A program made the position numbers and the translations under genes. From UBA5399 sp964464145 (GTDB lineage Bacteria > Bacillota > Clostridia > Christensenellales > Christensenellaceae): 6,662 nt of DNA. The stretch is taken from positions 1-6,662 of the forward strand of contig CAYXFB010000108.1 in the NCBI GenBank assembly GCA_964464145.1. Reading direction: 5' to 3'. Every line of letters starts with the position of its first letter. Within the stretch, counting starts at the first letter, position 1. Below are positions 1 through 5,075 of this stretch, one piece after another. The notes below the pieces were generated by a model. That model had not been told where the DNA came from and did no database searches. It saw only the letters and a list, made by a program, of their open reading frames with translations.

Positions 1-21
1 AAATTTCTCTCTCTCAGTCAT
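1..21 (-). CDS. Start of the next operon gene, cut by the window edge
   Basis: On the minus strand an ATG at 21 is preceded by AGAGGAG (29-35) with a 7-base gap, a good ribosome binding site. The open frame gives M-T-E-R-E-K-F before the window ends. It lies 22 bases beyond the stop of the small membrane protein gene and on the same strand, so it is probably the next gene of the operon. In Mu the gene after the transposase is the AAA+ target-selection ATPase MuB. That identity is only a guess by position, because seven residues cannot support a product. An upstream ATG at 28 overlaps the ribosome binding site and hits a stop after four codons. Confidence 0.5.
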
Positions 22-43
22 AGTGCATCTCCTCTCTTTTTGC

Positions 44-334
44 CTAAAAATATATCGTGAATCTTTTTGCGGCGTTACCCGGCAAGCTTGCGCGCCGCTG
101 GTAACACCCATGCAAGGCTTTCCCAAGAGCAAAGCGTTTTTTGCTTTGCGATTGGCTGAAAGCTACTGCCACCGGCTTCGCCTCATAAAACATAAGGCTG
201 TTTCTGCGCTTCCAGCGCCGCCACGCCCGCCCCAGCCGCGCAAGCGGTCTCAGCTCAATGAATATCCGCGCCACCACAAACCCTGCAATGGTAAACCCGA
301 TCCCCAGCATCATAGCCATAGCCACCAGTTCCAT
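44..334 (-). CDS. Small single-pass membrane protein with a repeat-derived C-terminus
   Basis: A 96-residue protein of unknown function. Residues 2-26 form one hydrophobic segment (ELVAMAMMLGIGFTIAGFVV and onward). It is followed by a very basic stretch at 29-44 (RPLARLGRAWRRWKRR), so an N-out, C-in topology is expected from the positive-inside rule. ATG 334 is chosen over GTG 343 because the AGGGGG Shine-Dalgarno lies about 8 bases before 334 but directly abuts 343. The gene follows the transposase in the operon. Phages often place small membrane proteins such as holins or Kil-like proteins in such positions, but nothing here identifies one. Residues about 56-88 are encoded by the 69-168 repeat read in reverse, so the C-terminal third probably came from insertion of that element and the original end of the protein is lost. 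Confidence 0.65.
   Translation of the reverse strand: MELVAMAMMLGIGFTIAGFVVARIFIELRPLARLGRAWRRWKRRNSLMFYEAKPVAVAFSQSQSKKRFALGKALHGCYQRRASLPGNAAKRFTIYF
69..168 (+). repeat. Structured repeat, family 1, copy A
   Basis: This copy is found again, inverted and diverged, at 2491-2579. The segments 105-130 and 148-168 are identical between copies; the rest differs in sequence but keeps its pairing. Stem P1 is GTTACC (74-79) with GGTAAC (100-105), enclosing a smaller CGGC/GCCG pairing. Stem P3 is GCTTTC (117-122) with GAAAGC (158-163), continued by CCAA (123-126) with TTGG (152-155), and capped by GCAAAGC (129-135) with GCTTTGC (143-149). The element overlaps the 3' third of the small membrane protein gene on the other strand. 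I do not recognise the family. It could be a MITE-like element, a structured RNA, or both. Confidence 0.75.
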
Positions 335-357
335 TCCAAGCACCCCCTTTCTAAAAC

Positions 358-476
358 TAATTAATAATTAAGAATGAATAATTAATAATTGTTGTATCGG
401 CTGCGCCGATGGTTTTATAAATTCATCGCCGCAGGCGATTCATCCATTCTTAATTCTTAATTCTTAATTCTTAATT
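358..476. repeat. Imperfect palindromic AT-rich element with two GC hairpins
   Basis: This fills most of the gap between the membrane protein start and the transposase stop. The outer arms pair as AATTAAGAATG (366-376) with CATTCTTAATT (445-455). Inside are two perfect small hairpins, ATCGGC-TGC-GCCGAT (396-410) and ATCGCC-GCA-GGCGAT (425-439). The right arm ends in four exact tandem copies of CTTAATT (449-476). No open frame of note is present. The layout resembles a MITE or an intergenic palindromic repeat. It lies 4 bases past the transposase stop, so it may also act as an RNA processing or stability signal, but there is no classical terminator U-tract. Confidence 0.7.
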
Positions 477-480
477 GCCC

Positions 481-2454
481 TTAAAGCCCTTTCGCTATAC
501 GCTTCATGTCAATAATCACGCCGCCGCTTTGTGGCTTGGTATACGGCACCTCGCCGCTGCGTACTATCTCAATCGGCACGTTGCCGTTTATACCCTCCGC
601 AAAATCCAGCTCACGCGCCTTTTTTATGCGCCAGTCCAGCAGGTCTATGCGTATGCTTTCGGGCACGCTCTCGCGGATCGCACGCAGCCGCTTCACATCC
701 TCGCGCTTCACCTCACGCTGTAAGCTCATAGCTGTAGATATAGCTTCCTTATCCTCCGCGCCAAACATCAGCATAAGGTCACGCGCCATGGGCACGGTGG
801 CAATGTATTCGTCAGTTTCCGCCATATACACACGCACGCTCTCAAGCGCCGCCGCGTCATAACGTATATACACCCGCTGGCCTAAAAGCGCCGTTATCTC
901 CTTGCTGTAATACCACAGCTTCTCACCACCAATGGTAAGGTATACGCCGTTGCGCGATATCTTCTGCGCCTTGCCACTGCGCATCAGCAGCAGGGCGAGG
1001 TCGCCCTCGGTCGCCACGCGCTTGGTGTGTATGTTCTCGTTCCACACATCAAGGCGGCTTTTGGCAGAATCCCTGCGCACCTTGCCGCCATACCTGCCCA
1101 TGTTATATTCGCTGTCTATTATCTCGCCCACCATCACGCGCATCTCGCTGCCGATCGGCAGCTTGCCATCCTTTATATGCTTTTTAAGGCTCTCCGGCTT
1201 CTCGGTCACATTCCCGCCGCAAAAGGTGGATACAAGGCGTGAAACTTGATTTTTCAAAGTGTTGAAAGTCCGCTCTATGGGCTTGGCCTTGGCGTTTCGC
1301 ACAAGCGCGTTAACCATAGTTATGCCCATCCGCTCAAATACCGGTGGGGGAGCGGGCGCGTCCGTATCAGTCTTGCGGCTGCGGTGTCCCTTACCGCCCA
1401 CATCGGCGCACAGATACTCGCGTCCGTTGTCGATGTATACGTTGCGCGGTATCCCAAACCGCTCTATGCCGTGTTTCAGCGCCATCAGCACCGTGTCAGC
1501 ATTCAGATATTCGGAGATATACCAGCCCACCAGCACGCCGCTGCGCGCGTCCTGCCATGCGCAAAGGTACAAGCGTACAGAGCCTTTGCTGCCGTCCGTG
1601 CGTGTGGTGATAAAGTCCAGCGTATGCGTATCGCCGATCCAGTATTCGTTGGCTTCCAGCCCGTCATACAGGCGGTCAACATAGGGCATACACCTGTCCA
1701 TATACGCCTTTTCGCCCTCGCGCCCAAGTATCACCAGCGCCGCGTCTAGGTCTGCCTTTATCCGCCGCCGAAACGCCATCTCGGAAGGTATTTCCAGCCC
1801 ATAAAGTTCCGTTTCAGCATCAAAGGTCATCCCCTCCACAGTGCTGTAGCAGCTGGCAACGGTAGGCTGCCTATCGTCCAGCCAGTAATACAAAAACTGG
1901 TTCCAAAGTCTCTCATCTATAGTAGAGCTGCCGCGATTATACCCGCCGCGCCGCTCTGTCAACGCGTCATAGTCGTTGTTTTTGTACGCCGTATATTTGC
2001 GATACAGTATGCCGTCAGACAGTCTGCCTATGCCGTATTCAGCCAGCTTGGCGGCCTCCCGCCGCTGCACCTCGGTCACAAATGCCGCTCTAGCTTGCGT
2101 CTTGCTTGCAGCCGTCATGCGCACCTGCTCCCACTCCCGGCATATCCGCAGCCAAAACGCTATCTGCTCACGCTGCGCCGCCGTATACGTGTCAAGCGGC
2201 TTGGGCTCCGGCAACGGCTCAGCCGCCTTCTTAGCCTTTGCAACAGCTTTCTTAGCGCTCTTTACAGTCAGCTGATTTTTAATTTCCGCAGGCAGCGCCG
2301 CAAACGGTATCACATACTGCAGGTGGCTGTTTTTTGTGCAAACCACCTGCTCCGCGCAAATATCCCCGCAAGCAATTTTATTGCGTATATATCGTTCGGA
2401 GCAGCCTTGCAGCTCCGCCAGTTCTTTTGTTGTCAGATATGATTGTTTTCCCAA
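481..2454 (-). CDS. Mu-type DDE transposase (MuA-like)
   Basis: This enzyme would catalyse strand transfer of the phage ends during integration and replicative transposition. Numbering from the longest frame (TTG at 2481, 666 residues), residues 15-40 form a winged-HTH-like DNA-binding segment (SYLTTKELAELQGCSERYIR). The catalytic core has D284 in GDTHTLDF, D351 in VYIDNGREY and E403 in AKPIERTF. The 67-residue D-D spacing equals that of MuA (D269-D336), and the KPxER context of the glutamate also matches MuA. Residues about 488-563 fit the Mu transposase C-terminal beta-barrel. No ATG lies near the start. TTG 2454 gives MGKQSYLTTKEL, with AAAGGA/GGGAAG upstream; TTG 2481 has no ribosome binding site, so 2454 is preferred. 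The size is typical of the family and no frameshift is visible. Confidence 0.93.
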   Translation of the reverse strand: MGKQSYLTTKELAELQGCSERYIRNKIACGDICAEQVVCTKNSHLQYVIPFAALPAEIKNQLTVKSAKKAVAKAKKAAEPLPEPKPLDTYTAAQREQIAFWLRICREWEQVRMTAASKTQARAAFVTEVQRREAAKLAEYGIGRLSDGILYRKYTAYKNNDYDALTERRGGYNRGSSTIDERLWNQFLYYWLDDRQPTVASCYSTVEGMTFDAETELYGLEIPSEMAFRRRIKADLDAALVILGREGEKAYMDRCMPYVDRLYDGLEANEYWIGDTHTLDFITTRTDGSKGSVRLYLCAWQDARSGVLVGWYISEYLNADTVLMALKHGIERFGIPRNVYIDNGREYLCADVGGKGHRSRKTDTDAPAPPPVFERMGITMVNALVRNAKAKPIERTFNTLKNQVSRLVSTFCGGNVTEKPESLKKHIKDGKLPIGSEMRVMVGEIIDSEYNMGRYGGKVRRDSAKSRLDVWNENIHTKRVATEGDLALLLMRSGKAQKISRNGVYLTIGGEKLWYYSKEITALLGQRVYIRYDAAALESVRVYMAETDEYIATVPMARDLMLMFGAEDKEAISTAMSLQREVKREDVKRLRAIRESVPESIRIDLLDWRIKKARELDFAEGINGNVPIEIVRSGEVPYTKPQSGGVIIDMKRIAKGL

Positions 2455-2490
2455 TCTCTCTTCCCGTCCTTTGCCCGTCAATTCTTAATA

Positions 2491-2579
2491 CAGTAGCTTT
2501 CAGCCAATCGCGCGTTGCGCTCTTGGGAAAGCCTTGCATGGGTGCTGTCAGAGGCTCCTTTGTCGCCGGACAGCGCCGC
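2491..2579 (-). repeat. Structured repeat, family 1, copy B
   Basis: Inverted relative to copy A (69-168), so the two copies flank the transposase gene with the same end facing outward. P1 reads GCTGTC (2544-2549) with GACAGC (2569-2574), where copy A has GTTACC/GGTAAC; both pair perfectly although several base pairs differ. The P3 basal stem (GCTTTC 2496-2501 with GAAAGC 2527-2532, seen on the + strand as AGCTTTC and GAAAGCC) is unchanged. Its cap is a short GCGC-AAC-GCGC hairpin in place of copy A's seven-base stem. The element lies immediately upstream of the transposase start on the transcribed strand, so it would be part of the operon mRNA in this orientation. Confidence 0.75.
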
Positions 2580-2584
2580 ATCTG

Positions 2585-2615
2585 CATTCTTAATTATTAA
2601 TTGGCGCATCGCGCC
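2585..2615. repeat. Half copy of the AT-rich/GC-hairpin element
   Basis: CATTCTTAATT (2585-2595) repeats exactly the right arm of the palindromic element at 445-455. It is followed by TATTAATT and a small perfect hairpin, GGCGC-ATC-GCGCC (2603-2615), the same AT-arm plus GC-hairpin design. It is wedged between structured repeat copy B and the 2620-2680 repeat, so the 200-base gap upstream of the transposase gene is almost entirely repeat DNA. Confidence 0.5.
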
Positions 2616-2619
2616 GTAG

Positions 2620-2680
2620 CCCTGCCATCCTCAGTACCGGGAGGGCATCCCCGGCAGACCGCCCAAAAGGCGGTTTCGGC
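2620..2680. repeat. Intergenic 61-bp repeat, family 2, copy 3
   Basis: Nearly identical to 3961-4020 and 4541-4601, all in the same orientation. It contains two hairpins: an imperfect TACCGGG/CCCGGCA stem, then ACCGCC-CAAAA-GGCGGT. On the transcribed strand it begins 4 bases after the stop codon of the RAMP-like gene (2685). No U-tract follows either stem, so it is not a standard intrinsic terminator. Confidence 0.85.
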
Positions 2681-2684
2681 TCAT

Positions 2685-3302
2685 TTACTCTGCTATTTGC
2701 TCCCATTTGAAACGGCCATACCCGCCGTTTCGCCATTGCCCCAGCCCCTTCAAAAATCCATAATCCAGTGCCGATGTAATGGTCTCCCACGTTACCGCCT
2801 TGCTGGCCTTGGTGCTGTTATTGTCAAGCAGTGTTATCTCAATTTCTATCTCCCACGGATCGCGCACCAGCTCCGAGCTGGCCAGCGCCACGCGTTCGCC
2901 CTGCATAGTCTGTGCGCGCAGCGGCCTCTCAAAACGCTCATCTTCATCTATAACGGGCTGGCCGTTGCGGATAAGTGGTATATGCCTCGGGCTCACAAAC
3001 ACAAAATTATCTATCTTTTTGCGGCCCGCGCCCACTCCGTTATCCGCTTTAAGGTTGTTTACAGCCTCTTTCAAAAAGCCCTTTATCTGATAATCCAGCA
3101 GTATCAGCTCGTTCCCGCCCGGCTTCCGCGCGAACACCGTCAGCCCCTTTTCCTCCATCTGCACCAGGTCCGTCTCATCCTCTGCCGGCGTGTCCGGCGC
3201 TTTAGACGCTATATACTGCGTATATACCTCCTCGCTCGCGGGCAGGCTGCCCAATATCTCCGTTATTCCGGTGATCCTGAATTTCCTTGTCTCCTGTGCC
3301 AT
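2685..3302 (-). CDS. Phage protein with RAMP-like (Cas7/Cas6-type) sequence features
   Basis: A 205-residue soluble protein. The start is ATG 3302, because AGAGAGG lies 7 bases upstream; the open frame extends to 3491, but that part is low-complexity spacer. Residues 8-19 (FRITGITEILGS) look like a first beta strand. Residues 71-80 (YQIKGFLKEA) resemble the KG-x-L-R/K helix start of Csm3/Cmr4/Cas7 proteins. Residues 149-159 (PWEIEIEITLL) form another strand, and the C-terminal GLGQWRNGGYGRF (186-198) looks like the glycine-rich loop of RAMP-superfamily RNA-binding folds. No CRISPR array or other cas-like gene is in the window. I infer a stand-alone RAMP-like fold in a phage early operon. Function is unknown: RNA binding, replication support or defence interference are all possible. 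The gene is surely real; the fold call is moderate. Confidence 0.88.
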   Translation of the reverse strand: MAQETRKFRITGITEILGSLPASEEVYTQYIASKAPDTPAEDETDLVQMEEKGLTVFARKPGGNELILLDYQIKGFLKEAVNNLKADNGVGAGRKKIDNFVFVSPRHIPLIRNGQPVIDEDERFERPLRAQTMQGERVALASSELVRDPWEIEIEITLLDNNSTKASKAVTWETITSALDYGFLKGLGQWRNGGYGRFKWEQIAE

Positions 3303-3580
3303 TTTTACTACCTCTCTCTTTGTTTTTTTGCTTTTCCATTGCATCGCGGGACGGGGCAAAACTCTACTGTACCTTTGCTGTACCGAGCTATGCTCGGCGT
3401 TACTGTGCCCGTGCTCCATTTTGCGGTGTCTAACTTTTGCTTCACTACGAGTTGCTAAACACGGCCTGGCTTCACCTTTACTTTGCTCCATTTTGCCTCA
3501 CTGCACCTTCACAACACCCCGCGTTACTTTGCGTTACGACACAACGCCTTTACCTGATTGCGCCTCTCGCTGCCATACCA
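3303..3580 (-). other. Low-complexity GCAAAG-rich spacer, no convincing gene
   Basis: On the transcribed strand this 278-base gap is full of degenerate units of the type GCAAAG, GGCAAAA and AGTAAAGG. There is an exact 13-base direct repeat (TGCTCCATTTTGC on the + strand at 3412-3424 and 3484-3496, 72 bases apart) and a hairpin CCGAGC-TAT-GCTCGG (3383-3397). Open frames cross it on both strands, but their products are compositionally odd. The only ATG on the minus strand with an SD-like GAGG (3491) would merely add 63 unusual residues to the RAMP-like protein. It probably forms an untranslated leader for that gene. Confidence 0.6.
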
Positions 3581-3850
3581 TCACACCGCCAGCAGTTCAC
3601 GCCATTTTTGCATAGACTCGCTGCTATACATCCGCAGATACTCCATAAAGGTCTCCTTGTCCACCACCCGCAGCCTCACCGGGTTGTTCCATCCGCGATT
3701 AAAGTGCACAAACTTTAGAGTCCCCGCACCCGCTAGCCTCGGTTTTTTCAATAGCTGCCTTATGTCCACCAGCAGGTACCACAGCTCACCCTCAATCTCA
3801 TACGCCCGCACTCCGGACACATTGCTCACAGATATAGGCGGCTTTCGCAT
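3581..3850 (-). CDS. Hypothetical 89-residue phage protein, possibly Bro-N-like
   Basis: Start ATG 3850 has GGAGG 8 bases upstream, which supports translation. I do not recognise the family with certainty. Residues 14-35 (VRAYEIEGELWYLLVDIRQL and on) follow a strand-strand-helix pattern like the opening of Bro-N domains, where a short hydrophobic strand precedes a G-x-x-W/Y and a D-x-x-x-L-L helix. Residues 59-73 (RLRVVDKETFMEYLR) resemble the later Bro-N strand and helix. It lacks the C-terminal LPEIRRSG motif of full Bro-N domains, so any relation is to a minimal or degenerate form. With the RAMP-like gene it forms a pair bounded by two copies of the 61-bp repeat. Confidence 0.75.
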   Translation of the reverse strand: MRKPPISVSNVSGVRAYEIEGELWYLLVDIRQLLKKPRLAGAGTLKFVHFNRGWNNPVRLRVVDKETFMEYLRMYSSESMQKWRELLAV

Positions 3851-3865
3851 ACCTTCGCCCTCCTC

Positions 3866-3958
3866 TCCATCATTTTTCCGTGCCTTTGCCTTGCAACGGT
3901 TGACATTGCTGAACTTTGCCTTTGCTCGGCACTGCTACTCTAAGCCATGCTATGCCTT
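3866..3958 (-). other. Short GCAAAGG-rich spacer
   Basis: On the transcribed strand it contains AGCAAAGGCAAAG and GCAAGGCAAAGGCAC, the same sort of units as the 3303-3580 spacer. It lies between the 3961-4020 repeat and the start of the 89-residue gene. Both low-complexity spacers are directly upstream of genes of the same two-gene cassette, which suggests shared origin or a shared leader function. Confidence 0.45.
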
Positions 3959-3960
3959 CG

Positions 3961-4020
3961 CCCTGCCATCCTCAGTGCCGGGAGGGCATCCCCGGCAGAC
4001 CGCCTCACGGCGGTTTCGGC
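3961..4020. repeat. Intergenic 60-bp repeat, family 2, copy 2
   Basis: Same element as 2620-2680 and 4541-4601. In this copy the first stem is perfect (TGCCGGG with CCCGGCA) because of one A-to-G difference from the other copies. The second stem, ACCGCC/GGCGGT, is kept around a different, shorter loop (TCAC in place of TAAAA or CAAAA). It lies 16 bases past the stop of the 74-residue gene on the transcribed strand. Confidence 0.85.
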
Positions 4021-4036
4021 TTGTTACTCCGCTGCT

Positions 4037-4261
4037 TTATTCACTTTTGCCGTCAAGATAATTAGTAACAACGCTGTCCAATAACTTCATCTCGCGAGAA
4101 TAGCTGTCATAGATCACTCGCACCATATCCACCAACGCCTCGCGGTTTTTCGCTTCTGCTTGGCGTATGTCACAAACACTTCCCATAACAGTCATGCGAG
4201 AATCATCTGCATATTGGCGTACCACCTCCGCTAAGTTCCTATACACTGTTAAGTAATTCAT
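4037..4261 (-). CDS. Hypothetical 74-residue helical protein
   Basis: Start ATG 4261 is preceded by TAGGAG with a 6-base gap. The protein is short, charged and predicted to be almost entirely helical (for example RNLAEVVRQYADD and REALVDMVRVIYDSY), with no membrane segment and one cysteine. I do not recognise it. It follows the Cys-cluster gene with a 20-base gap and is closed by the 60-bp repeat on its downstream side, so the two genes form a compact cassette between two repeat copies. Base composition is more AT-rich than in the transposase and RAMP-like genes, in line with a separately acquired accessory unit. Confidence 0.8.
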   Translation of the reverse strand: MNYLTVYRNLAEVVRQYADDSRMTVMGSVCDIRQAEAKNREALVDMVRVIYDSYSREMKLLDSVVTNYLDGKSE

Positions 4262-4281
4262 TTTTTACTCCTATCTACCTT

Positions 4282-4515
4282 TCAAAACACACCTTCATCC
4301 AGCACCTTAATATCCAGCAAATCTTCAAGTGTATGTATCATCTCCAAATGATGTGTAATTGCTCCACCTTCCGCTGTGCATTCTTTGAAATATTTGCATT
4401 CAAGGCATGGCTCTTGTATTTTTTCTTGACCTTCGCTTGTATATACCGGCCAAAAATGCTTAAAGTGCCATGCCAAGCAGTATAGTTCCTTGTTCGTCAA
4501 TCCACGCTTTCCCAT
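4282..4515 (-). CDS. Small cysteine-cluster protein
   Basis: A 77-residue protein. Start ATG 4515 has GGGAG about 8 bases upstream, plus a closer AGGAG. Residues 37-46 read CLECKYFKEC, a C-x2-C-x5-C cluster; with C13 and the H55-H56 pair this could bind zinc or an iron-sulphur cluster. That is an inference from spacing only. The N-terminus (GLTNKELYCLAWHFKHF) is aromatic and probably helical. Small Cys-cluster proteins of this kind are common in phage early regions and are mostly uncharacterised. It is the first gene of the cassette between the 4541-4601 and 3961-4020 repeats. Confidence 0.8.
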   Translation of the reverse strand: MGKRGLTNKELYCLAWHFKHFWPVYTSEGQEKIQEPCLECKYFKECTAEGGAITHHLEMIHTLEDLLDIKVLDEGVF

Positions 4516-4540
4516 GTCTCCTGCTCCCTTCGCAATATCG

Positions 4541-4601
4541 CCCTGCCATCCTCAGTACCGGGAGGGCATCCCCGGCAGACCGCCTAAAAGGCGGTTTCGG
4601 C
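4541..4601. repeat. Intergenic 61-bp repeat, family 2, copy 1
   Basis: Differs from 2620-2680 only by one base in the loop of the second stem (ACCGCC-TAAAA-GGCGGT). The first stem is the imperfect TACCGGG/CCCGGCA form. Its right edge abuts the stop codon of the 149-residue gene (TGA at 4604-4602), so on the mRNA it starts right at the end of that gene. Confidence 0.85.
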
Positions 4602-5051
4602 TCATTTTGTTTTTAAAAAATTTATAATGTCAGCGGCCATTGCTATCAAGCTATCCGCTTCCGTGCATATTTCGTACTCTCCGCCGCCTTCGCATGTTGC
4701 TAAAACATATTCAATGCCAGATGCAACTTTGTATTTAAGTTCAAGTGACAATATGTTGGGTAGAGCCGAGGTTACAACCGCTTCAACTTTTTTTACGAAC
4801 GTTTCCCGTTCTTTTTTCTTTGTATCCATGGCTACAAAGTCTGCTTCAAAGGAAAGCGCGCTTTCCTTCAAACGTTTTGTCAGCGCATTAGTTATCCGGT
4901 CAATATCCAATATGCGTTTTTCCTCTTCAAGCCCGGCAAATATATCTCTAATTTCATACAACGTGCCTTTAAGCTGCTGCGCTTTTTCCAACGCCTCGGC
5001 CAGCCCGTTCACCTTCATATCAACTACAACACTCGATCTTGTTTCGCTCAT
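4602..5051 (-). CDS. Hypothetical 149-residue protein with N-terminal coiled coil
   Basis: Start ATG 5051 has a strong AAGGAGG ribosome binding site 8 bases upstream. Residues 10-65 (DMKVNGLAEALEKAQQLKGT and on) are heptad-like and probably a coiled coil. Residues 77-92 are very lysine/glutamate-rich, and the C-terminal part contains a glycine run (EGGGEYEIC, 121-129) and a final helix. No catalytic or DNA-binding motif is visible and no membrane segment is present. The N-terminal phrase resembles those of various small early proteins in Firmicutes phages, but I cannot name a family. It follows the antirepressor gene with a 24-base gap and ends exactly at the first 61-bp repeat. Confidence 0.85.
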   Translation of the reverse strand: MSETRSSVVVDMKVNGLAEALEKAQQLKGTLYEIRDIFAGLEEEKRILDIDRITNALTKRLKESALSFEADFVAMDTKKKERETFVKKVEAVVTSALPNILSLELKYKVASGIEYVLATCEGGGEYEICTEADSLIAMAADIINFLKTK

Positions 5052-5075
5052 CTCGTTCTCCTCCTTATACTTCCC

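Noticed and set aside
1566..1576. GTAC pair in the transposase gene as an operator
   Set aside because: The half sites are 4 bases apart instead of 7, and the site lies deep inside coding sequence.
1246..1749. Long + strand open frames opposite the transposase
   Set aside because: They are shadows of a strongly conserved DDE transposase reading frame; their products show no domain-like pattern.
69..2579. An ordinary insertion sequence with terminal inverted repeats around the transposase
   Set aside because: The transposase is of the Mu type and fits the phage operon, the repeats carry internal hairpins with diverged stems, copy A overlaps another gene, and I saw no flanking target duplication. 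The arrangement is kept as a finding, not annotated as an IS.
2601..3458. Long + strand open frame (285 codons) opposite the RAMP-like gene
   Set aside because: It lies antisense to a gene with a good ribosome binding site and coherent strand/helix pattern, has no ribosome binding site of its own, starts inside repeats, and its product is compositionally odd.
3303..3491. N-terminal extension of the RAMP-like gene to ATG 3491
   Set aside because: The extra 63 residues come from the low-complexity spacer, and a clear ribosome binding site stands just before ATG 3302.
2620..4601. CRISPR array from the repeated 61-bp units
   Set aside because: Copies are spaced by hundreds of bases and separated by genes, with no regular short spacers.
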